DNA of 64,000 bases from Thermococcus sp. 4557 (GTDB lineage: Archaea > Methanobacteriota_B > Thermococci > Thermococcales > Thermococcaceae): positions 372,001 through 436,000 of the forward strand of contig NC_015865.1 in the NCBI RefSeq assembly GCF_000221185.1, given 5' to 3'. Both the position numbers and the translations under genes were made by a program. The notes below the pieces were generated by a model that saw only the letters and a list, made by a program, of their open reading frames with translations, was not told the DNA's origin and searched no databases. Positions 32,444-41,231 of this stretch are shown here, one piece after another. Position 1 is the first letter of the stretch, and each line of letters starts with the position of its first letter.

Positions 32444-33896
32444 ATGGACGCGATATGGACGACAATAGCGATCTACATGGGAGCGATGCTAGCGATATCA
32501 GCGTACGCGCGGAAGTATATCAAAACCTCGGCCGACTTCCTGCTTGCCGGAAGGAGGCTGGGACTGGGACTCAGCGTAGGAACCCTTGCAGCCACTCACT
32601 ATGGTGGTGGCTTTCATCCTGGGCGGAGCTAGCTGGGGAGCAACGTATGGGTTAGGTGGAATTTGGTACGGCTTCGCCTGCGGCCTGGGGCTTCTGGTTC
32701 TCGGTCTGACCCTTGCGAGGCCCATGCGCGCGCTGGCACTTTACACCGTGCCGGACGTTCTGGAGATGCGCTATAGGAGCAAGACCATCCGTTTACTCGC
32801 CGCCCTGCTGTCGCTCCTGGCGCTCGTCGGAATACTGGGAGCGCAGGTCTGGGCAGCCTCTGCGATCTTCGAGGCGATTGGACTGCCCAGCACGGCTGGG
32901 GCGGTGCTTGCGACGCTGGTCTTCATAGTCTACACTGCCTTTTCAGGACTGTGGGCGGTGGCGCTTACGGATTTCGTTCAGGTAATCATTGGAAGCGTTG
33001 GAATCTTCGTGGCCGTGGTTCTCGGCCTCATAAAGGTGGGGGGAATAAACGGTCTGAGGGGTGCACTGGAGGGCATCCAGGGCCTTCCCCAGCCGGCCTC
33101 AAGCTACTTCAGCCTCACCTCGCTGGGAGCATCTCTCCTGGCCCTGACGCTCCTGGCCACGGTGATGTACACCCTCATTGGCCAGGACTTTTATCAGAGG
33201 CTGTTCGCAGCGAAGGACGAGAAGACGGCAAGGAGAGGCGCGATATACGCCGGCGCTCTGCTCATGGCACTCTCGTTCCTGCCGGCGCTTGCGGGAATGC
33301 TCGCCATAGCCATCTCAGGCAACCCGGAGTCAATAATAAACTCACCGAAGACCGCCGTGCCCGCGCTGGTCATCACGGTCTTCGGGAGTGGTGTGGGAGC
33401 AATATTCGTGGCGGCCGTTCTGGCCGCGGTGATGAGCACCGCCGATTCCCTCCTATCCGCGGCAACATCCCACGTGGTGAGGGACCTCTACGCCAGCTTC
33501 ATCAATCCCAACGCCGATGAAAAGAAGCTGCTGAACCTTTCGGTGATAACCACCGTCGCCATCGGCCTGCTGTCCCTGGCGGCGGCGCTCACCATCCAGG
33601 GAATCGTGGAGCTGCTGATATACTCTTACGATGTGTACACCTCGGGCGTCTTCATACCCCTCGTGCTCGGCATTTACTGGAGACGGGCCACGAAGGAGGG
33701 CGCTTTGGCGGGTATGGCAGCAGGTTCCCTGACCGCGGTGCTCGGAATAACCGGTGTCGTGTCCTTCCAGTACTGGGAGTACATCTACGTCAGCGGGGCG
33801 CTGGTGTCTGCCGTGGTTATGGTGCTCGTGAGCCTCGCCACCAGGGCAGAGCCGCTTGAAGAAGAGTTAGAAAAAGTCTTTTCGGTCAGGGGCTGA
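32444..33896 (+). pseudogene. Sodium:solute symporter (SSS family), frameshifted near its N terminus
   Basis: From ATG 32444 (after GAGGTG) the frame reads MDAIWTTIAIYMGAM...LSVGTLAATHYGGGF and then ends at TAG 32632. The expected continuation ILGGASWGATYGLGGIWYG is one base ahead, so a T run (TTT, 32612-32614) carries one base too many, splitting the gene about 57 codons in. The remaining part has about 12 membrane helices and runs to the stop at 33894-33896. SSS proteins import sugars, amino acids or acetate with Na+. The largest surviving ORF begins at ATG 32586, but without the first helix it is unlikely to work. A TATA box lies near 32395. Confidence 0.78.
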
Positions 33897-34473
33897 CGGC
33901 CAGTCCCCAACCGTTTTCTTTTCTCAGTATTCCTATTGCGAGCACCTTGTTTCCAAATGGGAGCTCCATAACTTTGTACGCAAGCTCCTGGGCGGTAGTG
34001 AACTGTGGGAACTCTATCTCCGCGAAGCCAAGATTGTACGTCGCTGTGACGAAGGCCTTCCCTTCCCTCAGAGTTAGTTCTTTTACCCAGAACTCGTCCC
34101 TTCCAGCGAAGCCGAGCCACCCTCTGCCGTTTCTCCCCACGATGCCCGCTATCCTCGGCGTGCTGTAGGAGTCTCTCTCGTAGTCGAGGGCATCAAGAAC
34201 GTGGATTAGGGCCTTTTTCGGGCTTTCCCATTCGAGGGCCTGGGCAATGAAGTCCGTCTGGAGGCCGTTCGTGACGACGGCGTATTCGCTGAGGAGCCTC
34301 ATGACCGGGTAGCTGACGTAGGGGTTGTCGGTCTCCGTGAGGTTCTCGATGTAGACGGCGTTTTCCCTCACGATTGCCCTCCTCCTTGGGAAGGAGCGGG
34401 AGCAGAGGAGGTAGAAGGCGAAGGGCCTGCCGTTCATCAGTCCGACCCCGAGGGTTCTGCCCGTGTAGGTCAT
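33886..34473 (-). CDS. purO: Archaeal IMP cyclohydrolase
   Basis: PurO closes FAICAR to IMP, the last step of de novo purine synthesis; the archaeal enzyme is unrelated to bacterial PurH. The 195-residue size and sequence (MTYTGRTLGVGLM..., NPYVSYPVMRLLSEYAVVTNGLQTDFI) fit the family. Its start overlaps the purP stop by 4 bases, and its stop overlaps the end of the convergent symporter by 11 bases. It is the last gene of the thiC-purC-purP-purO unit. Confidence 0.92.
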   Translation of the reverse strand: MTYTGRTLGVGLMNGRPFAFYLLCSRSFPRRRAIVRENAVYIENLTETDNPYVSYPVMRLLSEYAVVTNGLQTDFIAQALEWESPKKALIHVLDALDYERDSYSTPRIAGIVGRNGRGWLGFAGRDEFWVKELTLREGKAFVTATYNLGFAEIEFPQFTTAQELAYKVMELPFGNKVLAIGILRKENGWGLAVSP

Positions 34474-35402
34474 GTTACCACCTCCTCAAGCCGGTCTTCA
34501 TCGAGGGCGAGCTTAATCTCGCGCGCTATCCTCTCGCCCATAAACATCGGCCTCTCCCAGTAGAGGGCCGGGTACCAGTGTCCGGCATTGCTACCGCCGT
34601 CTATGCGCGAGGCGAAGCCTATGCAGCGGAATTCACCATCGTAGGCGAAGTGGAGGGCGAAGGGACCTATGATGCCGGGAGGTTCAAGCTCCTCCATGGC
34701 CTCGACGAATGCCAAGCCGTAGCTGTACAGCTCGGGCAGGAGCGACTCCCTCAGCGCTACGGCCTTGTTTCCCGCTATGGTGTAGGGAAGGGTCCTGAAG
34801 GGCCGCCTCTTGTTTGCGTCCGCGATGACCAGGCGCTCATCAACGCCAAAGAGCTCCAGACGGTTTAAAATCGGCGAATAGAAGAAGTGGACGTAGAGGT
34901 AAACGCCGTCTGTGAAGCGTTCAATCCTGTAGGGTTCGCCCAGGCCTTTGATCTTCTCCTCCAGTTCATAACCGTAAGCCAAGAAGTGCCCACTTCCGCC
35001 CCTCGGTCCCTCAAGGCGGACAAAGTAAAGCTCGTCTGGCTTGGCCTCTTCGGGCTCGATGACTTCAACCGCCGGAATGCCGGCCTTTTCAAGGGCCCTA
35101 TCCTGGAGCTCAAAGCTGGTTTCCCACTTGAGGAAACGCCTGTTGCCGAAGAACTTAGTCTCTGCTTTCTCGATGGCCTCTATGCCGAGGTATGCCACGA
35201 AAGAGCCGTGGGGTACGACGATGCCGTCATCACCGAGTACTTCCCTCATGTTTTCCGTTACGACGATTTCATCGACGAGCGGGATGGAGGAGTAGAAGGC
35301 CTTTCTATTCGGTTTGACGTAGAGCCTCGTTCTGAAGCCCTCTTTCTTTGCCCCCAGGAGTATCTGAAGGGAGGAATGGGAAGCTATGGTGGAGATTATC
35401 AT
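34470..35402 (-). CDS. purP: FAICAR synthetase (5-formaminoimidazole-4-carboxamide ribotide synthetase)
   Basis: PurP makes FAICAR from AICAR, formate and ATP, the archaeal replacement for folate-dependent formylation. The 310-residue sequence shows the ATP-grasp layout: an N-terminal domain SHSSLQILLGAKKEGFRT, the glycine loop GPRGGSGHFLAYG, and a C-terminal grasp domain ending MFMGERIAREIKLALDEDRLEEV. Start and stop overlap both neighbours by 4 bases (purC upstream, purO downstream), so the three are translationally coupled. Confidence 0.92.
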   Translation of the reverse strand: MIISTIASHSSLQILLGAKKEGFRTRLYVKPNRKAFYSSIPLVDEIVVTENMREVLGDDGIVVPHGSFVAYLGIEAIEKAETKFFGNRRFLKWETSFELQDRALEKAGIPAVEVIEPEEAKPDELYFVRLEGPRGGSGHFLAYGYELEEKIKGLGEPYRIERFTDGVYLYVHFFYSPILNRLELFGVDERLVIADANKRRPFRTLPYTIAGNKAVALRESLLPELYSYGLAFVEAMEELEPPGIIGPFALHFAYDGEFRCIGFASRIDGGSNAGHWYPALYWERPMFMGERIAREIKLALDEDRLEEVVT

Positions 35403-36058
35403 TCTACCACCTCCAGGAGCTCTTCCTGGCTCAAAAGCCTTCCACCTTTCATAACGCGCATCGTGTCGCCGCTGAGCTCGTCTATCACCAGGAGCTCCCC
35501 ATTCAGCCTGCCAAACTCCAGCTTGAAGTCTATCAGCTCAAGCCCCTTTGCGGAGAAGAACCCCGCCAGGATTTCGGCGACCCGTTTTGTTACCTCCTTC
35601 ATCTCCTCCAGCTCGCCTTCGCTCGCTATACCGAGCCGTAATATTGCTTCTTCGGTTATGAGAGGGTCGCCGAGCGAGTCGTCCTTGAGGGTGAACTCAA
35701 CTATTCCCAGCTCTTGGAGGGACTCCACCCATCCGCTGTATCTCCTGAGGAAGCTTCCGTAAGCCTTGAGGCGGTATATAGTCTCCAGCGGAATCCTCTC
35801 TGCCTTCAGAAAGCGCGCCCTCCTCTCGTCAATCCGCTCGACGAAGTGGGTCTTTACGCCGTTTCTCTCAAGGAGGCGGAAGAAGAACTCCGTCTGCTTG
35901 AGAACTGCACTCCCCTTGCCAGGTCTCTCGCCTATCACCTCGTTGCCACCCGTGTCCTCTCTGCCGTCTTCGCCCAGCAGGGAGTCCTTGAAGTAAAAGA
36001 CCAGATACGGGCCGTCCTCGTAGACGTCCTTCGTCTTGCCGGAATAGATGAGCCTCAA
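35399..36058 (-). CDS. purC: SAICAR synthetase
   Basis: PurC ligates aspartate to CAIR with ATP. The 219-residue protein has the family signature near its N terminus, IYSGKTKDVYEDG, followed by VLKQTEFFFRLLERNGVKTHFVER and the substrate-binding stretch ELIDFKLEFGRLNGELLVIDELSGDTMR. It starts 4 bases after the thiC stop, so purC is in the same transcript as thiC. This is unusual, because the two enzymes draw on neighbouring intermediates (CAIR and AIR). Confidence 0.95.
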   Translation of the reverse strand: MRLIYSGKTKDVYEDGPYLVFYFKDSLLGEDGREDTGGNEVIGERPGKGSAVLKQTEFFFRLLERNGVKTHFVERIDERRARFLKAERIPLETIYRLKAYGSFLRRYSGWVESLQELGIVEFTLKDDSLGDPLITEEAILRLGIASEGELEEMKEVTKRVAEILAGFFSAKGLELIDFKLEFGRLNGELLVIDELSGDTMRVMKGGRLLSQEELLEVVE

Positions 36059-36062
36059 GCTC

Positions 36063-37343
36063 TCACCCCTTCCTCAGCATGTCGTTGATGAGCTTTATCG
36101 CGCAGAGGTCACCGCACATGGAGCAGGCCTCTGTTTTAGTCGGCCTTTCTTTCCTTATCTCGATGAACCTGTCCTTGTCCTGGCTCAGTTCGAACTGCTT
36201 CGCCCAATTCAGTCTTCCCCTTGCCAGGCTCATGAGGTAATCCTTCTTAAAATCGGCCTCGAAGCGCGTTAGATTGACTGCGTGAGCGGCTATCCTGGCA
36301 GCTATAACCCCCTCCCTCACGTGCTCGGGGGTTGGGAGGCCGAGGTGCTCCGCTGGGGTGACGTAGCAGAGGAAGTCAGCCCCGTTTAGAGCGGCTATTG
36401 CTCCGCCTATGGCCGCCGTGATGTGGTCGTAGCCTGGGAAGACGTCGGTAACTATCGGACCCAACACATAGAAAGGAGCGTTATCCGTGGCGATCTTGGC
36501 CAGCTTCACCTGGGCTGCTATCTGATCTATCGGAACGTGGCCGGGCCCTTCGCCCATGGTCTGACCCCCTGCCTCTCTGGCTCTCCTAACGAGCCTTCCG
36601 AGGGTGTAAAGCTCGGCTATCTGCAGTTCGTCGCCGGCATCGGGCAGTCCGCCGGGCCTCAGCCCGTCGCCGAGGCTTAGGACGACGTCATACTCCCCGG
36701 CGAGCTCAAGGAGGTAGTCGTAGTCTCTGTAGAACGGGTTCTCCTCGCCCCAGTGGAGTATCCACGCCGCGAGGAAGGTTCCTCCGCGCGAGACCATGCC
36801 GACGACGCGCTTAACGCGCTTCATTTTCTCGACGACTTCCTTGGTCACTCCAACGTGAATGGTAGTATAGTCAACGCCGTCCCTGAAGTGCTTCTCGACG
36901 GCTTTCCACATGTCGTCCTCGCCCATCTCGATGATGGCCTTTCCCTTAGCCAGCATCTCCTCTGCAGCCTGGTATATTGGAACGGTTCCGATGGGCACGT
37001 CAACGGCGTGCATGATGGCCTTCCTTATCGAATCGAGGTCGCCACCAGTTGAGAGGTCCATTATCGTGTCGGCACCGTATTTGACGGCAACCTTCGCCTT
37101 CTCTATCTCCGCTTTGACGTCAACGATGTCGCGGGATGTTCCAATGTTGGCGTTGACCTTAACACGGACGACGTCGCCGACCGCGACGGGCTTAACCCAG
37201 TCGTGGCGGACGTTGCGGAAGATGACGGTGTGGCCCTTGGCCACGCTTCTCCTGAGCTTTTCAGGCTCTATTCCCTCCCCCTCGGCGATGAACTTCATCT
37301 CCTCCGTGATTATCCCGCGTTTGGCCTCCTCAAGCTGGGTCAT
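36063..37343 (-). CDS. thiC: Phosphomethylpyrimidine synthase ThiC
   Basis: ThiC is a radical SAM enzyme that rearranges AIR to HMP phosphate, the pyrimidine half of thiamine. The 426-residue sequence is of the shorter type and ends with the cluster-binding motif CSMCGDLCAIK (CxxCxxxxC); the family phrases GTSRDIVDVKAEIEKAKVAVKYGADTIMDLSTGGDL and GPGHVPIDQI are clear. ATG 37343 follows GGTGATGGGA; GTG 37352 and ATG 37349 lie inside that site. It is divergent from thi4, with palindromes in the shared region, and is followed 4 bases later by purC. Confidence 0.95.
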   Translation of the reverse strand: MTQLEEAKRGIITEEMKFIAEGEGIEPEKLRRSVAKGHTVIFRNVRHDWVKPVAVGDVVRVKVNANIGTSRDIVDVKAEIEKAKVAVKYGADTIMDLSTGGDLDSIRKAIMHAVDVPIGTVPIYQAAEEMLAKGKAIIEMGEDDMWKAVEKHFRDGVDYTTIHVGVTKEVVEKMKRVKRVVGMVSRGGTFLAAWILHWGEENPFYRDYDYLLELAGEYDVVLSLGDGLRPGGLPDAGDELQIAELYTLGRLVRRAREAGGQTMGEGPGHVPIDQIAAQVKLAKIATDNAPFYVLGPIVTDVFPGYDHITAAIGGAIAALNGADFLCYVTPAEHLGLPTPEHVREGVIAARIAAHAVNLTRFEADFKKDYLMSLARGRLNWAKQFELSQDKDRFIEIRKERPTKTEACSMCGDLCAIKLINDMLRKG

Positions 37344-37354
37344 TCCCATCACCC

Positions 37355-37406
37355 GGTTTTAAAACCCGTTTATAACAAAGTTTTTAAATTCCAAAACTTA
37401 GTTTTG
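37355..37406. promoter_or_regulatory. Divergent thiC/thi4 control region with two palindromes
   Basis: The 94-base gap between the divergent thiamine genes holds a perfect 12-bp palindrome GGTTTTAAAACC (37355-37366) and an inverted repeat CAAAAC-TTA-GTTTTG (37392-37406). TATA-like runs (TTTATAAC, TTTTTAAATT) lie between them. A thiamine-responsive repressor (thermococcal ThiR-type) is the likely reader; this is inference. Confidence 0.5.
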
Positions 37407-37437
37407 AGCGGGACTTAAAAGGTTTTGGGTGGTGGAG

Positions 37438-38190
37438 ATGCTAAGGGAGATTGAGATAAGCAGGGCGATAATAGAGGCTTACACTGCCGAGCTTCTCGAA
37501 AGCCTGAGCCTCGATGTCGCCATAGTAGGTGCCGGCCCCTCCGGAATGGTTGCCGGCTACTACTTGGTCAAGAACGGTGCGAAAGTGGCAATCTTCGAGA
37601 AGAAGCTCTCAATCGGGGGCGGAATCTGGGGCGGTGCGATGGGGTTCAATAAAGTCGTCGTTCAGGAGGAGGCGAGAGAAATCCTCGACGAGTTCGGGAT
37701 AGATTACAGGCCCTTTAAAAACGGCCTCTACGTCGCTGACGCAATCGAGACGGCAACGACGATAGCGAGCAGAGCCGTAAATGCCGGCGTGAGGTTCTTC
37801 AACATGATTGAGGTGGAGGATTTGGTTCTCAAGGACAACCGCGTCGCTGGGATCGTTATTAACTGGACGCCGGTCATGATGACGGGCCTTCACGTTGACC
37901 CGCTCACAGTTGAGGCCAGGTTCGTGGTTGACTCGACCGGCCACGGGGCGCAGGTGAGCCAACACCTTGTGAGGCGCGGCCTCCTCCAGGTTCCGGGCGA
38001 GGGTCCGATGTGGGCGGAGAAGGGTGAGGAGCTGACGGTGAAGCACACGAGGGAGGTCTTTCCTGGACTCTACGTCACCGGCATGGCGGCAAACGCGCTG
38101 GCAGGAGCGCCGAGGATGGGGCCGATATTCGGCGGAATGTTCCTGAGCGGGAGGAAAGCGGCCCTCGAAATCCTTGAGAAGCTGGGGTGA
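37438..38190 (+). CDS. thi4: Thiazole synthase Thi4 (sulfide-dependent archaeal type)
   Basis: Thi4 makes the thiazole half of thiamine. The 250-residue flavoenzyme-like fold has a GxGxxG dinucleotide loop VAIVGAGPSGMVAGYYL (about residues 29-45), EKKLSIGGGIWGGAM, and at the position where yeast Thi4 carries its suicidal cysteine a histidine (GLHVDPL, about residue 161). This is the archaeal form that uses free sulfide catalytically. ATG 37438 follows GGTGGTGGAG. The next gene, thiDN, starts 5 bases after its stop. Confidence 0.92.
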   Translation: MLREIEISRAIIEAYTAELLESLSLDVAIVGAGPSGMVAGYYLVKNGAKVAIFEKKLSIGGGIWGGAMGFNKVVVQEEAREILDEFGIDYRPFKNGLYVADAIETATTIASRAVNAGVRFFNMIEVEDLVLKDNRVAGIVINWTPVMMTGLHVDPLTVEARFVVDSTGHGAQVSQHLVRRGLLQVPGEGPMWAEKGEELTVKHTREVFPGLYVTGMAANALAGAPRMGPIFGGMFLSGRKAALEILEKLG

Positions 38191-38194
38191 TGGA

Positions 38195-39490
38195 ATGGCC
38201 GTCCTGATTGTAGCGGGCCTCGACACGGGTGGCGGGGCCGGTTTAAAGGCCGACATCGAGACGGTCTCCGCTCTGGGCGAGCATCCGCTCCCGGTTCTGA
38301 CGGCGGTGACCTACCAGAACCCCTCGGAGGTGGGGGGCTACCACACCCTTCCGCCCGAAGTCGTGAGGGAGGGGATACGGGCCGTTAAGGACGGCTTTGA
38401 GGTTAAAGCGGTCAAAATCGGGATGCTCGGGAGCGGTGAGGTTGCCCGGGTCGTGAGGGAAGAGACTGAAGGCCTAACCCGGGTTTTCGACCCCGTGATT
38501 GCCTCAAGCACCGGAAGAAAGCTCATTGACGACGTCAAAGTGCTCAAAGCTCTCATTCCCGGCTCGATAGTCACGCCAAACGTCCACGAGGCCGAAGCGC
38601 TGACCGGCATCGAAATCCGCTCGGCTGAAGATATGGGAAAAGCCGCAAAGGTTCTCGTGGAGAACCTTGGCGCCGAGGGCGCGGTCGTAACGGGGGGACA
38701 CCTAAACTTTACCGACGTCCTCTACTGGAGAGGGAAGCTCTACGAGTTTCCGGGAGAAAAGGCCGAGGGCTTCACCCACGGAACCGGTTGTGCCTTCTCC
38801 TCCGCCCTGGCAACGTTTTTGGCCAAGGGGTTTGAGCTTCCGAAAGCCGTCGAGATGGCGAAGCGCTTCGTTGAAAACTCCATCAGGTTTTCGAAGGCGG
38901 AATCCAGGGCCGTAAACCCCCTCTGGGTGCTGGAGAGAAACTCTTATCGCTGGAGGGCCAGGGGAGAGCTTGAAAAAGCGGTTAAAGAGCTGGTGGCCTT
39001 TGGAGAGAGGCTCAACCCGCACGTTCCCGAGGTGGGAACGAACTTCGCCCTCGCGACGCCCTTTGGAGAAGTCTTTGCCGTCAAGGGCAGAATCGTCCGC
39101 TACGGGAAGACCGTAAAGCCCGTCGGCCCCGTTGAGCTCAACGCCAGCGACCACCTGAAGAGAGCCCTCCTCAAGATGCGCGACTTCTATCCAGAGCTTA
39201 AGGCGGTTCTGAACCTCCGCTACTCGGAGGAGCTGATAGAGAAGGCGGAGGAACTCGGCCTCGTCGTTTCGTTCTACGACAGACGGGAGGAGCCGGAGGA
39301 TGTAAAGAGAGCCGAGAGGGGAACTATGGAATGGGGTATCGAGACCGCCGTGAAGAGGGCGGGAAGAAGGCCCGATTTGATCTACCACCTCGGCGACTGG
39401 GGCAAGGAGCCGATGACCCTAATCTTTGGAAGGGATGCGCGGGAGGTGGTGGAGAGGGTTAAGGCTATTCTTTCCCCCTCTCCTCGATGA
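38195..39490 (+). CDS. thiDN: HMP-P kinase / thiamine phosphate synthase fusion (ThiD-ThiN)
   Basis: The 431-residue fusion phosphorylates HMP-P (ThiD, about residues 1-255: VLIVAGLDTGGGAGLKADIETVSALG, TPNVHEAEALTG, FTHGTGCAFSSALATFLAKG with the anion-hole GTGC) and couples HMP-PP to thiazole phosphate (ThiN, about 262-430: VPEVGTNFALATPF...LNASDHLKRALLKM...NLRYSEELIEKAEELG). ThiN replaces ThiE in archaea. ATG 38195 follows GGGGTGATGG, which overlaps the thi4 stop. The end overlaps the convergent hypothetical gene by 26 bases. Confidence 0.93.
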   Translation: MAVLIVAGLDTGGGAGLKADIETVSALGEHPLPVLTAVTYQNPSEVGGYHTLPPEVVREGIRAVKDGFEVKAVKIGMLGSGEVARVVREETEGLTRVFDPVIASSTGRKLIDDVKVLKALIPGSIVTPNVHEAEALTGIEIRSAEDMGKAAKVLVENLGAEGAVVTGGHLNFTDVLYWRGKLYEFPGEKAEGFTHGTGCAFSSALATFLAKGFELPKAVEMAKRFVENSIRFSKAESRAVNPLWVLERNSYRWRARGELEKAVKELVAFGERLNPHVPEVGTNFALATPFGEVFAVKGRIVRYGKTVKPVGPVELNASDHLKRALLKMRDFYPELKAVLNLRYSEELIEKAEELGLVVSFYDRREEPEDVKRAERGTMEWGIETAVKRAGRRPDLIYHLGDWGKEPMTLIFGRDAREVVERVKAILSPSPR

Positions 39491-40595
39491 AGACCCTCAC
39501 GTGCTCCGGCGCCTTCTCCTTTATTTCCTCGGCCAGCTCCGGCCGCTCGAAATAGATTTTGAGGAGAACCTCACCCCTGCGCCACCGGTTTTCGATATTC
39601 TCGGCCATCTTTAGCGCGGCCTCGTGCAGTCCCGAGTTGATGAGTGCCACGGCGGCGGAGTGATACGCTTCATAGCTCCCTAGCTCCCTGGCCAGTTCCA
39701 GTCCGCTGTCGTAGAGTCCTCCCCAGGTAATCCTGTAAACCAGATGGGCCATTGCCTTCTCCCGGTATTCGTCTGGAAGACGGCGGTAAAATTCCTCCAC
39801 CACATTGAATGGCACTTCGGAGCCTATCTCAAGGACCGCCGTGAGGAAGTGGTTTGGATTCCTGAGGGTCGAGATTACCTCCAGCGCGCCATCAACGTTG
39901 TCCCTGGTCAGAAGCATGGAGGTGAGCCGGGAGATTTCTTCCACCTCCCACGGGGCGTAAGCGGGAGGTAAGGCGTCGACGTCGAGGGGATAAGCGTCGA
40001 GCAGGAGGCGCAGTAGAGCTTTGGCCCTGCCGAGGGTTCGGGGGTAGTTTGAGTAGCCGAAGCGGAGGAGGGTTTCCATCATCGCCTCCATGTCCCTGAC
40101 TGACATCGCGATGAATCTAACCGTGCCGTCGAGCCACTCATCAACCGGAACCTCATCGTACACCCACTGGTGCGGGCCGTACCATTCCAGCGAGAGGACG
40201 TGGATTCTCTCGCCGTCTGGGACGAGGTGGAGGTCTATGAAGGGGTCGTAAGATCCAAGGCCAAGCACGGGATGCTCGTCGAAAAACGGCTCGAGGTTTC
40301 CTCCTGTGAGGGCGCGGAGGTAGGGTGAATCATCAACGCGCCCCGTCCGGAGTTCGACCGGCTTGACGGGTCCCCTGATTCCAAGTATGGAGAAATTAAA
40401 CGCCGCCAGCTCCTCAATGGCCCTGAGAATACCGCAGTCTGCCGAGAAGAGTGGGACTTCTCTGCTAATCAGGAGGTAATCCCTATCCTGCAAAATCGAT
40501 GAGCGGTAATATTCAATGTCTCCACTCTCCAGGAGTTCCTTAAGATTATAAAGGAGTGTCCCCCTGTCAATCCCAAACTTCCAGTTTACTTTCAT
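39465..40595 (-). CDS. Hypothetical protein with C-terminal helical repeats
   Basis: The 376-residue cytoplasmic protein has an N-terminal alpha-beta region of about 200 residues and a C-terminal array of helical pairs (LDAYPLDVDALPP..., ALEVISTLRNPNHFLTAVLEIGSEVP, EYREKAMAHLVYRITWGGLYDSGLELARELGSYEAYHSAAVALINSGLHEAALKMAENI) that resembles TPR-like repeats. I recognise no family. Its start lies 29 bases inside the end of the upstream 208-aa gene, so the two are probably a unit. Confidence 0.7.
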   Translation of the reverse strand: MKVNWKFGIDRGTLLYNLKELLESGDIEYYRSSILQDRDYLLISREVPLFSADCGILRAIEELAAFNFSILGIRGPVKPVELRTGRVDDSPYLRALTGGNLEPFFDEHPVLGLGSYDPFIDLHLVPDGERIHVLSLEWYGPHQWVYDEVPVDEWLDGTVRFIAMSVRDMEAMMETLLRFGYSNYPRTLGRAKALLRLLLDAYPLDVDALPPAYAPWEVEEISRLTSMLLTRDNVDGALEVISTLRNPNHFLTAVLEIGSEVPFNVVEEFYRRLPDEYREKAMAHLVYRITWGGLYDSGLELARELGSYEAYHSAAVALINSGLHEAALKMAENIENRWRRGEVLLKIYFERPELAEEIKEKAPEHVRVFIEERGKE

Positions 40596-41193
40596 AGCCG
40601 ACCACCTTGAGGAGAAGCCTGACCGGGGCTGTATTGCGCAGGAACCCCCGCTCCAGTCCTGGTGGGGAGTATCTCTCCCACAGCTCCCGCATATTCCACG
40701 GGAACGGTCCGAGGAGGAAGTCCTCTATTTCCCCCCGTACCTCGCTGGCCGGGATCTCCCTTCTGTCGCCGTCCCCAACCGCAACGAGAACACCGTCCTT
40801 GACCTCAAAGGCCGTCCCGTCTCCAGTACCGAACTCGTGAACGAGCCTTCCTCCTCTGACTCTGCCGGAGAGCTTTACACCTGTGATGTTGGCTATCTCC
40901 TGCGCGTCTCTGAACCTCCCGTCAATCCACGCGAGGAGGCAGAGCAGGCCCTCAACGAAGCCGAGGTAATCGGCCCGGCCCTTCACCACGACCCACCTAC
41001 CGAGGGAGAACTCGACCTCCGCCTTCGGCCTGGCACATTCCCTGAGCCTATAATTCAATCCCGGTGAGAAGAGCTTTCCCACGAAGTCGCTCTCGTCCCT
41101 CGTCGCCTCGTCCACGAGGGCCTCCAGTGCGGCCTTCTTTATGCACTCTTCAAGATTGTCATCGATTAGAGACGCTCTAATTTCCACATCCAT
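40567..41193 (-). CDS. Hypothetical protein, 208 aa
   Basis: The 208-residue product begins MDVEIRASLIDDNLEECIKKAALEAL and is alpha-beta with no membrane segment or clear motif. A reading frame continues upstream to 41445, but that part is basic, Pro/Arg-rich and antisense to the next gene; ATG 41193 comes about 25 bases after a TATA box (CTTTAAAAAG, about 41217-41226), so the transcript begins near it. The end overlaps the next hypothetical gene. No family recognised. Confidence 0.7.
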   Translation of the reverse strand: MDVEIRASLIDDNLEECIKKAALEALVDEATRDESDFVGKLFSPGLNYRLRECARPKAEVEFSLGRWVVVKGRADYLGFVEGLLCLLAWIDGRFRDAQEIANITGVKLSGRVRGGRLVHEFGTGDGTAFEVKDGVLVAVGDGDRREIPASEVRGEIEDFLLGPFPWNMRELWERYSPPGLERGFLRNTAPVRLLLKVVGYESKLEVWD

Positions 41194-41231
41194 ACGATTT
41201 GGGGTTGGAATGAACTTTTTAAAGATTGCGG

